Positions 16,497 through 25,123 of a DNA stretch of 64,000 nt are shown here, piece after piece. The notes beneath the pieces are model-generated. The model was not told the origin of the DNA, did no database searches, and was given only the letters and a program-made list of their open reading frames with translations. The stretch's first letter is position 1, and every line of letters starts with the position of its first letter. The position numbers and the translations under genes are program-made. Origin of the DNA: JANMJD01 sp963828405 (lineage in GTDB: Bacteria; Actinomycetota; Acidimicrobiia; Acidimicrobiales; Ilumatobacteraceae); the NCBI GenBank assembly GCA_963828405.1, contig CAWHEG010000002.1, positions 62,001 through 126,000 of the forward strand, read 5' to 3'.

Positions 16497-17138
16497 ATGG
16501 TGGCGTCGAGCGCGGAGTCCCGGCTCCGCCTGCAGTGGGCGCTGGCGGTCGGGCGTTCCATCCCGGCGTCCGCCTGCCTCGACGGCCTGATCAGCCGCTA
16601 CCGCGAGCCGCATCGTCGCTACCACGGCCTGGCCCACGTGGCCAGGGTGGCCGATGTCGTCGACGTCCTGCTCGGCGAGGTCGACGTCGCCGACCCTGTG
16701 GCGGTCCGCCTGTCCGCCTTCTTCCACGACGCCGTGTACGACCCCCGCTCGTCGACCAACGAGGCCGACTCCGCCCGGCTGGCCCGCCGCCAGCTCCCGC
16801 CGCTCGACGTCAGCGGAGCCGTCACGACCGAGGTCGCACGCCTGATCATGCTCACTGGGGGCCACCTGCCCGCCGGGGACGACGATGCCGCCGGGCAGGT
16901 GCTGCTCGACGCCGACCTCGAGGTGCTCGGGGCGCCTCCCAACGTGTATGCGACATACGCCACCGGGGTACGGGTCGAGTACTCCCATGTCGACGACGAG
17001 ACCTGGCGGTCGGGGCGGGCTGCGGTACTCCGCGGGTTCCTGGCCCGCGACCACCTGTTCCACACGCCGCTGATGCGCCGGAGCGAGCCCCGGGCCAGGT
17101 CGAACCTGAGTGCCGAGCTCGCCGCGTTGAACGGGTGA
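16497..17138 (+). CDS. HD-superfamily metal-dependent phosphohydrolase
   Basis: A 213-residue protein similar to the predicted HD phosphohydrolases of COG4339. Conserved elements are RYREPHRRYHGLAHV, the metal pair in LSAFFHDAVYDP and the following NEADSARLARRQL. DADLEVLGAP near the C-terminal half supplies the distal metal ligand region. The substrate is unknown, but these proteins probably act on a nucleotide or phosphoester. The ATG at 16497 was chosen because upstream in-frame residues are Arg/Pro-rich and overlap DUF4031. Confidence 0.82.
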   Translation: MVASSAESRLRLQWALAVGRSIPASACLDGLISRYREPHRRYHGLAHVARVADVVDVLLGEVDVADPVAVRLSAFFHDAVYDPRSSTNEADSARLARRQLPPLDVSGAVTTEVARLIMLTGGHLPAGDDDAAGQVLLDADLEVLGAPPNVYATYATGVRVEYSHVDDETWRSGRAAVLRGFLARDHLFHTPLMRRSEPRARSNLSAELAALNG

Positions 17139-17151
17139 CCGGCGCCGACGC

Positions 17152-17376
17152 TCAGTGGCAGGCGCAGTGGCCGCCGCAGCCGCCGCCCGAGGGCATCACC
17201 GGGGCCGGGGACGACGACCCGTTGGCGGACGCTCCCGTCGAGGCGAACACCGACAGCAGGCGGACCGAGTTGAGGTGCCCAGCGGGGCACGTCGCCGGAT
17301 CGTTCGATTCGGCCATCGAGCGGCGCGTCTCGAAGGGGGTCTGGCAGGTCTTGCAACGGTACTCGTACAGCGGCAC
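17152..17376 (-). CDS. FmdB-family zinc-ribbon protein
   Basis: A 74-residue protein. The N-terminus MPLYEYRCKTCQTPFETRR is the classic FmdB zinc-ribbon opening, and CPAGHL supplies the second pair of ligands. The second pair is CxxGH rather than the usual CPxC, so one ligand may be histidine. The Gly/Cys/His-rich tail (GGGCGGHCACH) is also typical. A regulatory role was proposed for the founding member, but the function of most members is unknown. It converges on the HD gene and is divergent from the DUF3039 gene. Confidence 0.82.
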   Translation of the reverse strand: MPLYEYRCKTCQTPFETRRSMAESNDPATCPAGHLNSVRLLSVFASTGASANGSSSPAPVMPSGGGCGGHCACH

Positions 17377-17438
17377 GCCGCCGAGTGTAGACGCCGTGGG
17401 CGGCGCCCGAGTGCCCGCCGGCGTGATTGACTGTCGGT

Positions 17439-17726
17439 GTGTCGCAGGTGATCACCGCTCCCCAGGAAACACGTCCCGAGCTGGACGAGATCCCCCAGAC
17501 GGGCGAGCCGCTGGCCGCTCACATCGTCAAGGTCGAGCCCGGCGAGTCGGCGGCCGCCAAGGTGATGGAGGCGAGGATCTACGGGACCCCCGTCGAGGCG
17601 CTCTGCGGCCACGTGTGGGTACCGTCACGTGATCCCAAGCAGTTGCCGATGTGTCAGGCCTGCAAGCAGATCTACGACATGTACCGGGGATTCAACGACG
17701 GGCTCGACGAGACACCCGCTGTCTGA
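17439..17726 (+). CDS. DUF3039 family protein
   Basis: A 95-residue protein. The block EALCGHVWVPSRDPKQLPMCQACKQIYD is the DUF3039 signature, with a likely Cys-based zinc site (C-G-H and CxxC). The GTG at 17439 (MSQVITAPQ) was chosen over TTG 17427. The family is almost confined to Actinobacteria and its function is unknown. It is divergent from the FmdB gene across 62 bp. Confidence 0.85.
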   Translation: MSQVITAPQETRPELDEIPQTGEPLAAHIVKVEPGESAAAKVMEARIYGTPVEALCGHVWVPSRDPKQLPMCQACKQIYDMYRGFNDGLDETPAV

Positions 17727-17755
17727 GCACCCTGACCGGGCACCAGAGCGGGCAC

Positions 17756-17792
17756 GCAGGCCGGGCGGGCAGGCCGGGCGGGCAGGCCGGGC
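17756..17792. repeat. GC-rich 13-bp tandem repeat in intergenic spacer
   Basis: Two full copies of GCAGGCCGGGCGG (17756-17768 and 17769-17781) and a partial third (17782-17792) lie in the 81-bp spacer between the DUF3039 gene and the 3' end of dnaE2. It may act as a structured convergent terminator region; no U-tract is visible on either strand. Confidence 0.7.
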
Positions 17793-17807
17793 AGTCGGCG
17801 GCCGCCG

Positions 17808-20800
17808 TCAACGGAAGTCGCGGCTCGACGTCGATGCCGGCACGGGCAGCGGCTCGAGTGATTCGGCGACGATGTTGATCACACCCTCGGAACGTTCCAG
17901 GCGGCCGCGGATCAGCAGGGCAGGTGCCTCACGGGCCACCCGGCGATGGCGGGCCCAGCATCCCTTGGAGACGACCACGTTGATCAGGCCGGTCTCGTCC
18001 TCGAGGTTGAGGAAGGTGATCCCCTGGGCCGTCATCGGTCGTTGGCGATGGGTCACCACGCCCCCGACCAGCACCCGCGAGCCGGGTTCCCGGGTCCACA
18101 AGCCGGTCGAGGTGACCACCCCCATCCGATCGAGACGCTCGCGGATGAACTGCGTCGGATGCCCGTCGGGTGCCACCCCGGTGGCCCACAGGTCGGCGAC
18201 CGATTCCTCGACACGATCCATCCCGGGCAGGGCCGGCGCCTCCCACCCCGTCGCCAACCCGGCCAGGCGGTCGGCCCGGGACTGGATCACGGCGCCGACG
18301 GCCCACAACGCCTCGCGGCGCTCCAATCCGAAACAGCCGAACGCCCCGGCCGTGGCGAGCGCTTCGAGGTGCCGGAGCTCCAACCCCGGTACCCGCCGGA
18401 CGAGGTCCTCGAGATCGGCATACGGACGGCCCTCCTCGATCGCCGCGGCCGGTTCCGCTCCCAGTCCGCGCACCGAGCCGATTCCCAGGCGCACGGCCAG
18501 CCCGCCGGACGATGCCTCACACGGTTCCAGCGTGGCTCCCGCACGTGAGGCGTTGAGATCGGGGATCCGGGCGACCACCCCATGGCGGCGAGCGTCGCGC
18601 ACGAGCGAGTGCGGCGACCAGAACCCCATCGGCTGGGCGTTGAGCAGCGCGGCGCAGAAGGCTGCCGGCTCGTGGAGCTTGATCCACGACGAGGCGTACA
18701 CCAGATAGGCGAACGAGACCGAGTGCGACTCGGGGAAGCCGTAGTTGGCGAACGCGGCCATCTTCTCGTACAGCTCGTCGGCCACCGCGCCGGTGATCCC
18801 GTTGCCCGCCATCCCCTCGTACAGGCGCCGTTTCAGCCGCTCCATCCGCTGGCGGGACCGCTTCGAGCCCATCGCCTGGCGCAACTCGTCGGACTCCGAC
18901 GGGGTGAAACCGGCCACGTCGATGGCCATCTGCATCAGCTGCTCCTGGAACAGGGGGATGCCGAGCGTCTTGTGCAGCGACTTCTCGAGGAGCGGATGGA
19001 GGTAGGTGACCTTCTCGGTGCCGTTGCGCCGGCGGATGTAGGGGTGCACGGAGCCGCCCTGGATCGGGCCGGGGCGGATGAGGGCGACTTCGATGACCAG
19101 GTCGTAGAACCGGCGAGGGCGCAGCCGGGGCAGGGTGGCCATCTGGGCCCGCGACTCGATCTGGAACACCCCGACGGTATCGGCGGCGCAGAGCATGTCG
19201 TAGACCGCCGACTCCTGGGGGATGGTGGCGAGATCGACCGTGTAGCCGCGGTGCTCGGAGATCAGGTCGACGGCGTAGTGCAACGCCGAGAGCATCCCCA
19301 GGCCGAGCAGGTCGAACTTGACCAGGCCGACCGCCGCGCAGTCGTCCTTGTCCCATTGCAGCACACTGCGGCGTTCCATCCGCGCCCATTCCACCGGGCA
19401 CACCTCGATCACCGGGCGGTCACAGATCACCATCCCGCCGGAATGGATGCCGAGGTGGCGGGGGAAGTCCTCGATCGCCGCGGCCATCGAGAGCACCGGA
19501 GCCGGGATGTCGTGGTCGGCCTGGTTGGTCATCGTGGCCACCGTGCCCCACATGTCCATCTGCTTCGACCAGGCATCCTGCTGGCCGGGGGCGAAGCCCA
19601 ACGCCCGTGCCATGTCGCGCACGCTGGAGCGGGCCCGGTAGGTGATCACGTTGGCCACCTGGGCCGTGTGGTGCCGGCCGTAGCGCTCGTAGACGTGCTG
19701 GATCACCTCCTCGCGGCGGTCGGACTCGATGTCGATGTCGATGTCGGGCGGGCCGTCGCGTTCGGGCGAGAGGAACCGTTCGAACAGCAGCCCAAGCTGC
19801 ACCGCATCGGCCTTGGTGATCCCCAGCGCGTAGCAGACCGCCGAGTTGGCCGCGCTCCCCGCCCCTGGCAGAAGATGTCGGCCGCGTTGCAGAACTCGAC
19901 GATCTCCCAGACCACCAGGAAGTAACCGGGAAAGCCGAGGTGCTCGATGATCCCGAGCTCGCGGTCGATCACCGCCCAGGCATCGGGCCGTTCGACGCGG
20001 GTGCCATAGCGACGCAGGGCGCGCTCGTCGACCAGATGGCGCAGGTAGGCCATTTCGTCGAGCCCGTCGGGGCAGGGGAAGGGGGGCAGCCGGGGGGCGA
20101 TCAGCGACAGGTCGAAGGCCAGCGAGCGGCCCAGTTCGGCGGCCGCGGCGACCACGCCGGGATAGCGGGCGAACCGCCGGGCCTGTTCGGCGCCGCTGCG
20201 CAAGTGGGCCGAGGAGGCCGCCGGCAGCCACGGATCGATCTCGTCGAGGCTGCGCCGCGAGCGAACGGCGGCCATCGCCGTGGCCAACGGTCGATCGGAC
20301 GGCCGGGCGTAGTGGACGTTGTTGGTGGCGACGGTCAGCACGTGCTCACCGGCGGCCAGTTCGGCCAGCGCGTCGTTGCGATGCGAATCGAGCGGGTCGC
20401 CGTGGTCCCACAACTCGACGGCCACCCGGTCGCGTCCGAAGGCCTCGATCAGGCGACGCAACTCGAGGCGGGCCGCCGTCGGACCGTCGTGGGCCAGGGC
20501 GGTCGGCACGGCACCCTTGCGACAGCCGGTGAGCGCCCACCACCCGCCATCGGCGATGGCGGCCAGGTCGGCCAGCCCGAAGCGGGGAACCCCCTTCTCG
20601 CCGGCCAGATGGCCGAGCGAGAGGGCCCGGGACAGCCGGGCGTACCCGTCGGGACCGTCGGCCAGCACGACGAGGTGGGAGCCGGGCGGGTCGGGTCGGG
20701 GAACCGGCGGTGTGCGCCGGCGAAGGGTCTGGGTGACGGTCTCGGCCTCGGAGCGGAACGACCGCCCCGGATCGCCCCCGTCGGGCGACGCGCCGAGGCC

Positions 20801-21208
20801 CAGGGTGAGCTCGGCACCGAAGACCGTCGGGATCCCCACGGCGCGGGCCGCCTCGGCGAAACGGACCACCCCGTAGAACCCGTCGTGGTCGGTGAGGGCG
20901 AGAGCCTCGAGCCCCAACCGGGCCGCCTCCTCGGCCAGGGCCTCGGGGTGCGTCGCGCCGTCGAGGAAGGAGAAGTTGGAATGGCAGTGCAGCTCGGCGT
21001 AGGGGACCGTCGGGCCCGAGGGGCGACGATCGTCCGGGTCGGGGGCGAGGTCGCCGGGGGTTTCGTAGGCCTGGCGTTTGCGGCTCCAGGCCGGGCCGTC
21101 ACCCCCGGCGTTCCAGCTCGGGCTGCCCGCCGCCCGGCCATCGGCGCCCCGACCCGACAACCGTGATTCGAGGTCCTTCCACGGCATCGACGGATTGTTG
21201 AAGCCCAT
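17808..21208 (-). CDS. dnaE2: error-prone DNA polymerase III alpha subunit DnaE2 (one apparent -1 frameshift)
   Basis: About 1,133 residues when one frame break is repaired. The start MGFNNPSMPWKDLESRLSGR is typical of DnaE2. The PHP domain follows (AELHCHSNFSFLDGA, ALTDHDGFYG). The polymerase core includes FPGYFLVVWEIVEFC, SAANSAVCYALG and the catalytic PDIDIDIESDRR. The C-terminal OB-fold contains FLNLEDETGLINVVV. The frame breaks within the C-run at plus-strand 19857-19865: FCQGRG should continue into GSAANSA, but one base is missing. DnaE2 performs mutagenic translesion synthesis during the SOS response, usually with ImuA' and ImuB, which are not seen nearby. A LexA box lies just upstream. 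Confidence 0.9.
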
Positions 21209-21219
21209 GCACTCAGATT

Positions 21220-21235
21220 ACGAACATACGTTCGT
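21220..21235 (-). promoter_or_regulatory. LexA (SOS) box upstream of dnaE2
   Basis: The perfect palindrome ACGAACATACGTTCGT matches the actinobacterial/Firmicute-type SOS consensus CGAAC-N4-GTTCG. It lies 11 bp upstream of the dnaE2 start codon, in the 50-bp gap after the HAD gene. This places dnaE2 under LexA control, as is established for mycobacterial dnaE2. Confidence 0.88.
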
Positions 21236-21258
21236 CGAAGCAAGCCGAGACGGCCCGC

Positions 21259-21906
21259 TCAGCGGAGCAGGGCGCGTAGTTCGTCGATCGCCACCATCGG
21301 GTCGACCACGTGCACACCAGCCATCCCGACGGCCCGTGCGGCAGCGACGTTGCCGGGGTGATCGTCGAGGAACACCGCCTCGCCCGGCGCCACACCGAGA
21401 CGCTCGGCGGTCAGGGCGTAGATGCGCGGGTCGGGCTTGCGGATCCGCACGTCGCTGGAGTCGACGACGACATCGAACAGCTCGATCGGGATCTGTGCCT
21501 GCCAGTGGGAACGGAACGACGACACGTTGTTGGAGCAGATGGCCAGCCGGTAGCCCTCGTCGTGCAGGCGCCGCGCCTCGTGCACCATCGGCCAGTGGAT
21601 CCCCATCGAGCCGAACCCCGCCCGGATCAGCTCGAACACCTCGACCCGGCGCCCGAACAGTGGCTCCGAACGATCTGCCACCCACTCGGCGTACTCCTCG
21701 AACGTCGTTCCGTCGACCTCGAGCAGGTGCCACCGATTGGTGTAGGGCTCTCCCGGTGCCGGTTCGGGCACCTCGAGGCCGTATCCGAGCAGCTCGCCGA
21801 GCGCGCCCGGCGGGAGGCCGAGCTCGCCCTCGGCCTCCGCCGTCCGGCCGAACGGCGACGACGAGAACACGCCGCCGTAGTCGAAGATCACTGCCCGGAA
21901 CGCCAT
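21259..21906 (-). CDS. HAD-IA family phosphatase-like hydrolase
   Basis: A 215-residue HAD protein. Motif I is FDYGGVF, with Asp replaced by Tyr-Gly at the usual second aspartate (DxGGV form, as in epoxide-hydrolase N-terminal-like and YihX-like HADs). Motif II is ICSNN, motif III is the lysine of RIRKPDPRIY and motif IV is FLDDHPGN. An alpha-helical cap sits between motifs I and II. The substrate is probably a small phosphometabolite. The start MAFRAVIFDYGG at 21906 was preferred; six more upstream residues are possible. Confidence 0.82.
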   Translation of the reverse strand: MAFRAVIFDYGGVFSSSPFGRTAEAEGELGLPPGALGELLGYGLEVPEPAPGEPYTNRWHLLEVDGTTFEEYAEWVADRSEPLFGRRVEVFELIRAGFGSMGIHWPMVHEARRLHDEGYRLAICSNNVSSFRSHWQAQIPIELFDVVVDSSDVRIRKPDPRIYALTAERLGVAPGEAVFLDDHPGNVAAARAVGMAGVHVVDPMVAIDELRALLR

Positions 21907-21936
21907 CGGGGGCCTGCCTATCACGCAGCCGCCCGA

Positions 21937-22914
21937 TCAGGGACGCCGGAGGTAGCGCACGTCGGGTCGCCGTTCATCGTTGCCCGCCCCGTCGGTGAAC
22001 TCGGCGGCGACGAAACCGTGCCGTTCGTAGAACGCCCGCGCCCGGTGGTTCGCCTGGAAGACCCACACCTGCACCTCACCGGCCGTGACGACCAGGGCAT
22101 GTTCGAGCAGTCGCCGACCGACACCCCTCCCGATCCATGGCGGGTCGACGTACAACTGCTCGATCCAGCCTGCCGCCACCACCGCGAGCCCGACCGGCAC
22201 ACCCCCGACGGTCGCCACCCAGGTGACGCCCCGGGGAACGGTCGTGGCGGCCATCCACTTGCGCACGTCGAAGTCGTCGTGGGGCCAGACGAATCCGGGC
22301 ATCACCAGCCGGCGCGAGCGGAGGTAGAGTTCGGCCAGGTGGGCGGCGTCGCCGTCGACGGCCGGACGGATGTCGATACCGGCATGATCGGGGTCGAGGG
22401 CGACCAGCGCGCCGCGCAGGCCGACATCGGACATGGCGACGGCCTCCGGCCAGGTGAACCACCCCACATCGGGACTCTCCCCCGCCGGCGGACTCGGGTC
22501 CCCGTCGTCTGCCACGAGCAGGTAGCGCAGGTCGAGATGGGTGTGGCCACGCGGGCCGGGGTGGACGTCGACATGGACGAGCAACGGCCGACCGGCGGCA
22601 TGGACCGCCACGAGACCTGTCTCCTCGAGGGTCTCGCGCCGCGCCGCGGCCCCGGGCGACTCACCGACATCGATGTGCCCGCCGGGTTGGAGCCAGATGC
22701 CGAGCCGTCGGTGGCGGTGGAGGATGACACCGCGCCGGCCGACGACGATCGCCGACGCCGTCACGTGGGTCGGATCGGCGGCTTCGTCGAACGGCCGCTC
22801 CAGCCGGTCGAACAGCTCCAGGAACCGCTCGATCGAGAGGCGCTCGCGATCGTCGACCGGGGGACGCTCCATGACCTCGGCGCGGATCCCCTCACGCCCC
22901 CACAGGTCGGCCAC
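21937..22914 (-). CDS. Nudix hydrolase - GNAT acetyltransferase fusion
   Basis: A roughly 325-residue two-domain protein. The N-terminal half is a Nudix domain with the box GGHIDVGESPGAA followed by RRETLEETGL. The C-terminal half is a GNAT acetyltransferase with the acetyl-CoA loop in IEQLYVDPPWIGRGVGRRLLEHA and the terminal FYERHGFVAAEF. The GTG at 22914 was chosen because the first recognisable helix (RERLSIERFLELFDRL) begins shortly after, and the longer frame to 23076 reads through an A+T-rich upstream region. The pairing suggests coupled processing of a nucleotide-linked and an amino substrate; no specific reaction can be named. Confidence 0.8.
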   Translation of the reverse strand: MADLWGREGIRAEVMERPPVDDRERLSIERFLELFDRLERPFDEAADPTHVTASAIVVGRRGVILHRHRRLGIWLQPGGHIDVGESPGAAARRETLEETGLVAVHAAGRPLLVHVDVHPGPRGHTHLDLRYLLVADDGDPSPPAGESPDVGWFTWPEAVAMSDVGLRGALVALDPDHAGIDIRPAVDGDAAHLAELYLRSRRLVMPGFVWPHDDFDVRKWMAATTVPRGVTWVATVGGVPVGLAVVAAGWIEQLYVDPPWIGRGVGRRLLEHALVVTAGEVQVWVFQANHRARAFYERHGFVAAEFTDGAGNDERRPDVRYLRRP

Positions 22915-23206
22915 GTCGCCGACCCTAGTGCGATACACAACCCGTCGGTCACGGCCTCGGGCGATCTTCCCCCACCAATCGTGAAACCTCAAGCACGGTT
23001 CGATTTGGTCGATTAGACTTCCCAGCCAGTGAGTGTCCAAACTCTCTTCGTAGGGTTTCTGGACGATGTGGCCCAAATTACCTAGGAGGCGGGAGATTGT
23101 TCCTCACTAGAGGTGTGCTTGGATGCACCCTACGAATGAAACAACGTCATCAGCGGATGGTCACGTTGTCCGTTGCAGCAGTGGCCCCACCACCCGGAGC
23201 GACACC
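22915..23206. other. intergenic region (292 bp) between Nudix-GNAT and response regulator genes
   Basis: This is the most A+T-rich stretch of the left half and separates two divergent genes, so it should carry both promoters. Several stop codons interrupt all frames around 22925-23110. No convincing palindrome, tRNA or riboswitch was seen. In-frame extension of either neighbouring gene into it is possible but lacks coding character. Confidence 0.5.
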
Positions 23207-24052
23207 ATGATGAACGAATCGAGTCCGATGCAGGAGGCCGGCCAGGCACCGCGCGCCCTGCTCATCGACGGTGACTCGCTCCTGCGCCGAAGCTGGGAGA
23301 AATCGCTGCGCGCCGAGGGCTTCGCCGTCACGGGTACGGGCGAGGCCGAGGCCGCCCTGATTCTGACGGGCTCGTTCAAGCCGGACATCGTCATGCTCGA
23401 TCTGCGGATGCGCACCGTCGGCAGCCAACGTGCGGGGCTGTTCACCGAGATCCGCTCGATGACCGATGCCTACCTGGTCGGCGTCACCGATCACAGCGAC
23501 GAGCTCGAACGTGTGCGCCTGCTGCGCGCCGGCGCCGACGACCTCCTCACCAAACCGATCTCCTCCATCGAACTCGCCGCCAAGCTCCGGGCGCTGCTCC
23601 GCCGGCCGCGCCGGATCACCGAGGGCCTCGCCCTCGGCCCTCCTCCGACCATCATGCACTACGGGGTGATGCAGATCGACCTCGGTCGGCGCCAGGTCAC
23701 CGTCGACGGAACGGTCATCGCCCTGACGCGCATCGAGTTCGACCTGCTGAGCCACCTCAGTCAGCGTCCGCGCGACGTCTCGACGAGGGCAGAACTCCTG
23801 CGGAACATCTGGGGTGAGCACTGGGTCGGCGACGATCACGTCGTGGACGTCCACCTCTCGAACCTGCGGCGCAAGCTCAACCTGCACGCCCCGGACGCCA
23901 ACTTCATCCTCACGGTGCGCGGCATCGGCTTCCGCCTCAGCGACGAGTTGTTGCGAGGACCTGGCGACCCTGGCGACCCTGCCGCCGGCGTCGACGACGG
24001 CCCCCCGGACACCGGCTACGACAGCCCGGCCACCGGCACCGGCAGCCATTGA
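23207..24052 (+). CDS. OmpR/PhoB-type response regulator with Pro/Gly/Asp tail
   Basis: A 281-residue DNA-binding regulator. The receiver domain has the acidic pocket (IDGD), the phospho-acceptor Asp65 in IVMLDLRM, the threonine in GVTDHSDE and Lys116 in LLTKPIS. It is followed by a winged-helix effector domain (ALTRIEFDLLSHLSQRP, DVHLSNLRRKLNL and ILTVRGIGFRLSD). About 35 C-terminal residues form a GDPGDPAAG-type disordered tail. No histidine kinase is adjacent, so it is an orphan, or it responds to a kinase elsewhere. The neighbour on the opposite strand also has a receiver-like half. Start ATG 23207 has a GGAG upstream. Confidence 0.87.
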   Translation: MMNESSPMQEAGQAPRALLIDGDSLLRRSWEKSLRAEGFAVTGTGEAEAALILTGSFKPDIVMLDLRMRTVGSQRAGLFTEIRSMTDAYLVGVTDHSDELERVRLLRAGADDLLTKPISSIELAAKLRALLRRPRRITEGLALGPPPTIMHYGVMQIDLGRRQVTVDGTVIALTRIEFDLLSHLSQRPRDVSTRAELLRNIWGEHWVGDDHVVDVHLSNLRRKLNLHAPDANFILTVRGIGFRLSDELLRGPGDPGDPAAGVDDGPPDTGYDSPATGTGSH

Positions 24053-24068
24053 CGGGGAGCCATTGACC

Positions 24069-24097
24069 GGGCCGCGGGCGCCCAGCTCCGGCGGCCC
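24069..24097. terminator. candidate hairpin between convergent regulator genes
   Basis: An inverted repeat GGGCCGC (24069-24075) / GCGGCCC (24091-24097) with a GC-rich loop lies in the 82-bp gap between two convergent genes. No U-tract follows on either side, so termination is inferred from position and structure only. Confidence 0.35.
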
Positions 24098-24134
24098 ACG
24101 GTAGCTGCGACAGCGGCCGGACCGAGCCAGGCGG

Positions 24135-25043
24135 TTACTCTCCCGACTCCGCCTCCGACGATCCGTCGAGCAGACGGCGCAGGGCGACGAACTCCGTGGC
24201 CAGGATCTCCAACATCTCGACGTCGGACTCCGGGTCGCCATGGAGCACGTAGAACGCCGACACGCCGAGTTCGTGGGAACGGGTGCGGGTCTCGGGGTCA
24301 TCGACCTCGCTGAGCACCGACACGCCGATGTCGGGGTAGACGCTCTTGATCTCACCGACCGCCTTCAACCCGGCCGAGCACTCCAGCGAGGGGAGGCACA
24401 CCAGGACGCTGCGATCCCTGGCCCGCGAGTCGGCCAGCATGCGCAGCGCTCCGGCGGCGTCGTCGCACTCCGTCACCCGCAACGGGACCGAGACACGCTC
24501 GAGCGACCGTCGGAGGCGGACCCGTCGGGCGGGGTCGGCATCGATCAACGCCACATCGACCACCGGCGGGCGAGCCGCTGGCACCACCAGCTCCGGCGGA
24601 CGCGACTCGCCGACCTCGTTGACGATCGTCGTCACCGGGAGGTTGCACACCCGCTTCACCCGATGGGCGAGGTCCATCCGCAGCCAGCGCGACACTCCCG
24701 GGGGAAAGGTCGACAGCACGACCCGGTCGAACTGCTGCGAGCGCACCGCGGTGGCCACGGCGAGCAGCGGCTGGGCGACGGTGATCTCGCCGGTCGCCGC
24801 CACGCCGCCACGGTGCAGCCAGTCGAGCAGGGTGTTCATCCGCTCCTCGGCATCGCGCCGTTCGGCCTCGATGTCGACGGCGAGGAGGGAGAGCATCTCC
24901 GTCGGATCGGCGATCACCCCGATCACCGCCGCGGGCACGAGGAGGTGGATGGACAGATCCGGATCGCTCGCCTGCAGCTCCGCGAGATGGGCGGCCAACT
25001 CGGCCCCCCCGAGCGTCTGGTTGGCGACGAGCAACACTCTCAT
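24135..25043 (-). CDS. UspA-like domain fused to a receiver-like domain
   Basis: A 302-residue cytoplasmic protein of two halves. The N-terminal half resembles universal-stress-like alpha/beta domains (MRVLLVANQTLGGAEL at the start, then RVVLSTFPPGVSRWL). The C-terminal half begins after about residue 165 (VDVALIDADPARRVRLRRSL) and follows the pattern of a receiver: an acidic pair at the start, VLVCLPSLECSAG where the phospho-Asp loop should be, and VSVLSEVDDPETRTRSHELG. The phospho-acceptor position appears to be Ser/Leu instead of Asp, so it is probably a pseudo-receiver. Convergent with the orphan response regulator, hinting at a shared pathway. A strong AGGAGGG ribosome site supports the start. 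Confidence 0.65.
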   Translation of the reverse strand: MRVLLVANQTLGGAELAAHLAELQASDPDLSIHLLVPAAVIGVIADPTEMLSLLAVDIEAERRDAEERMNTLLDWLHRGGVAATGEITVAQPLLAVATAVRSQQFDRVVLSTFPPGVSRWLRMDLAHRVKRVCNLPVTTIVNEVGESRPPELVVPAARPPVVDVALIDADPARRVRLRRSLERVSVPLRVTECDDAAGALRMLADSRARDRSVLVCLPSLECSAGLKAVGEIKSVYPDIGVSVLSEVDDPETRTRSHELGVSAFYVLHGDPESDVEMLEILATEFVALRRLLDGSSEAESGE

Positions 25044-25123
25044 GGGCGCAGATCCCTCCTGCCGGCACGGGCCGACCTCGCGCCCGACCGTAGCCGTCCT
25101 ACGACCATCGTGTCACTGCCCGG

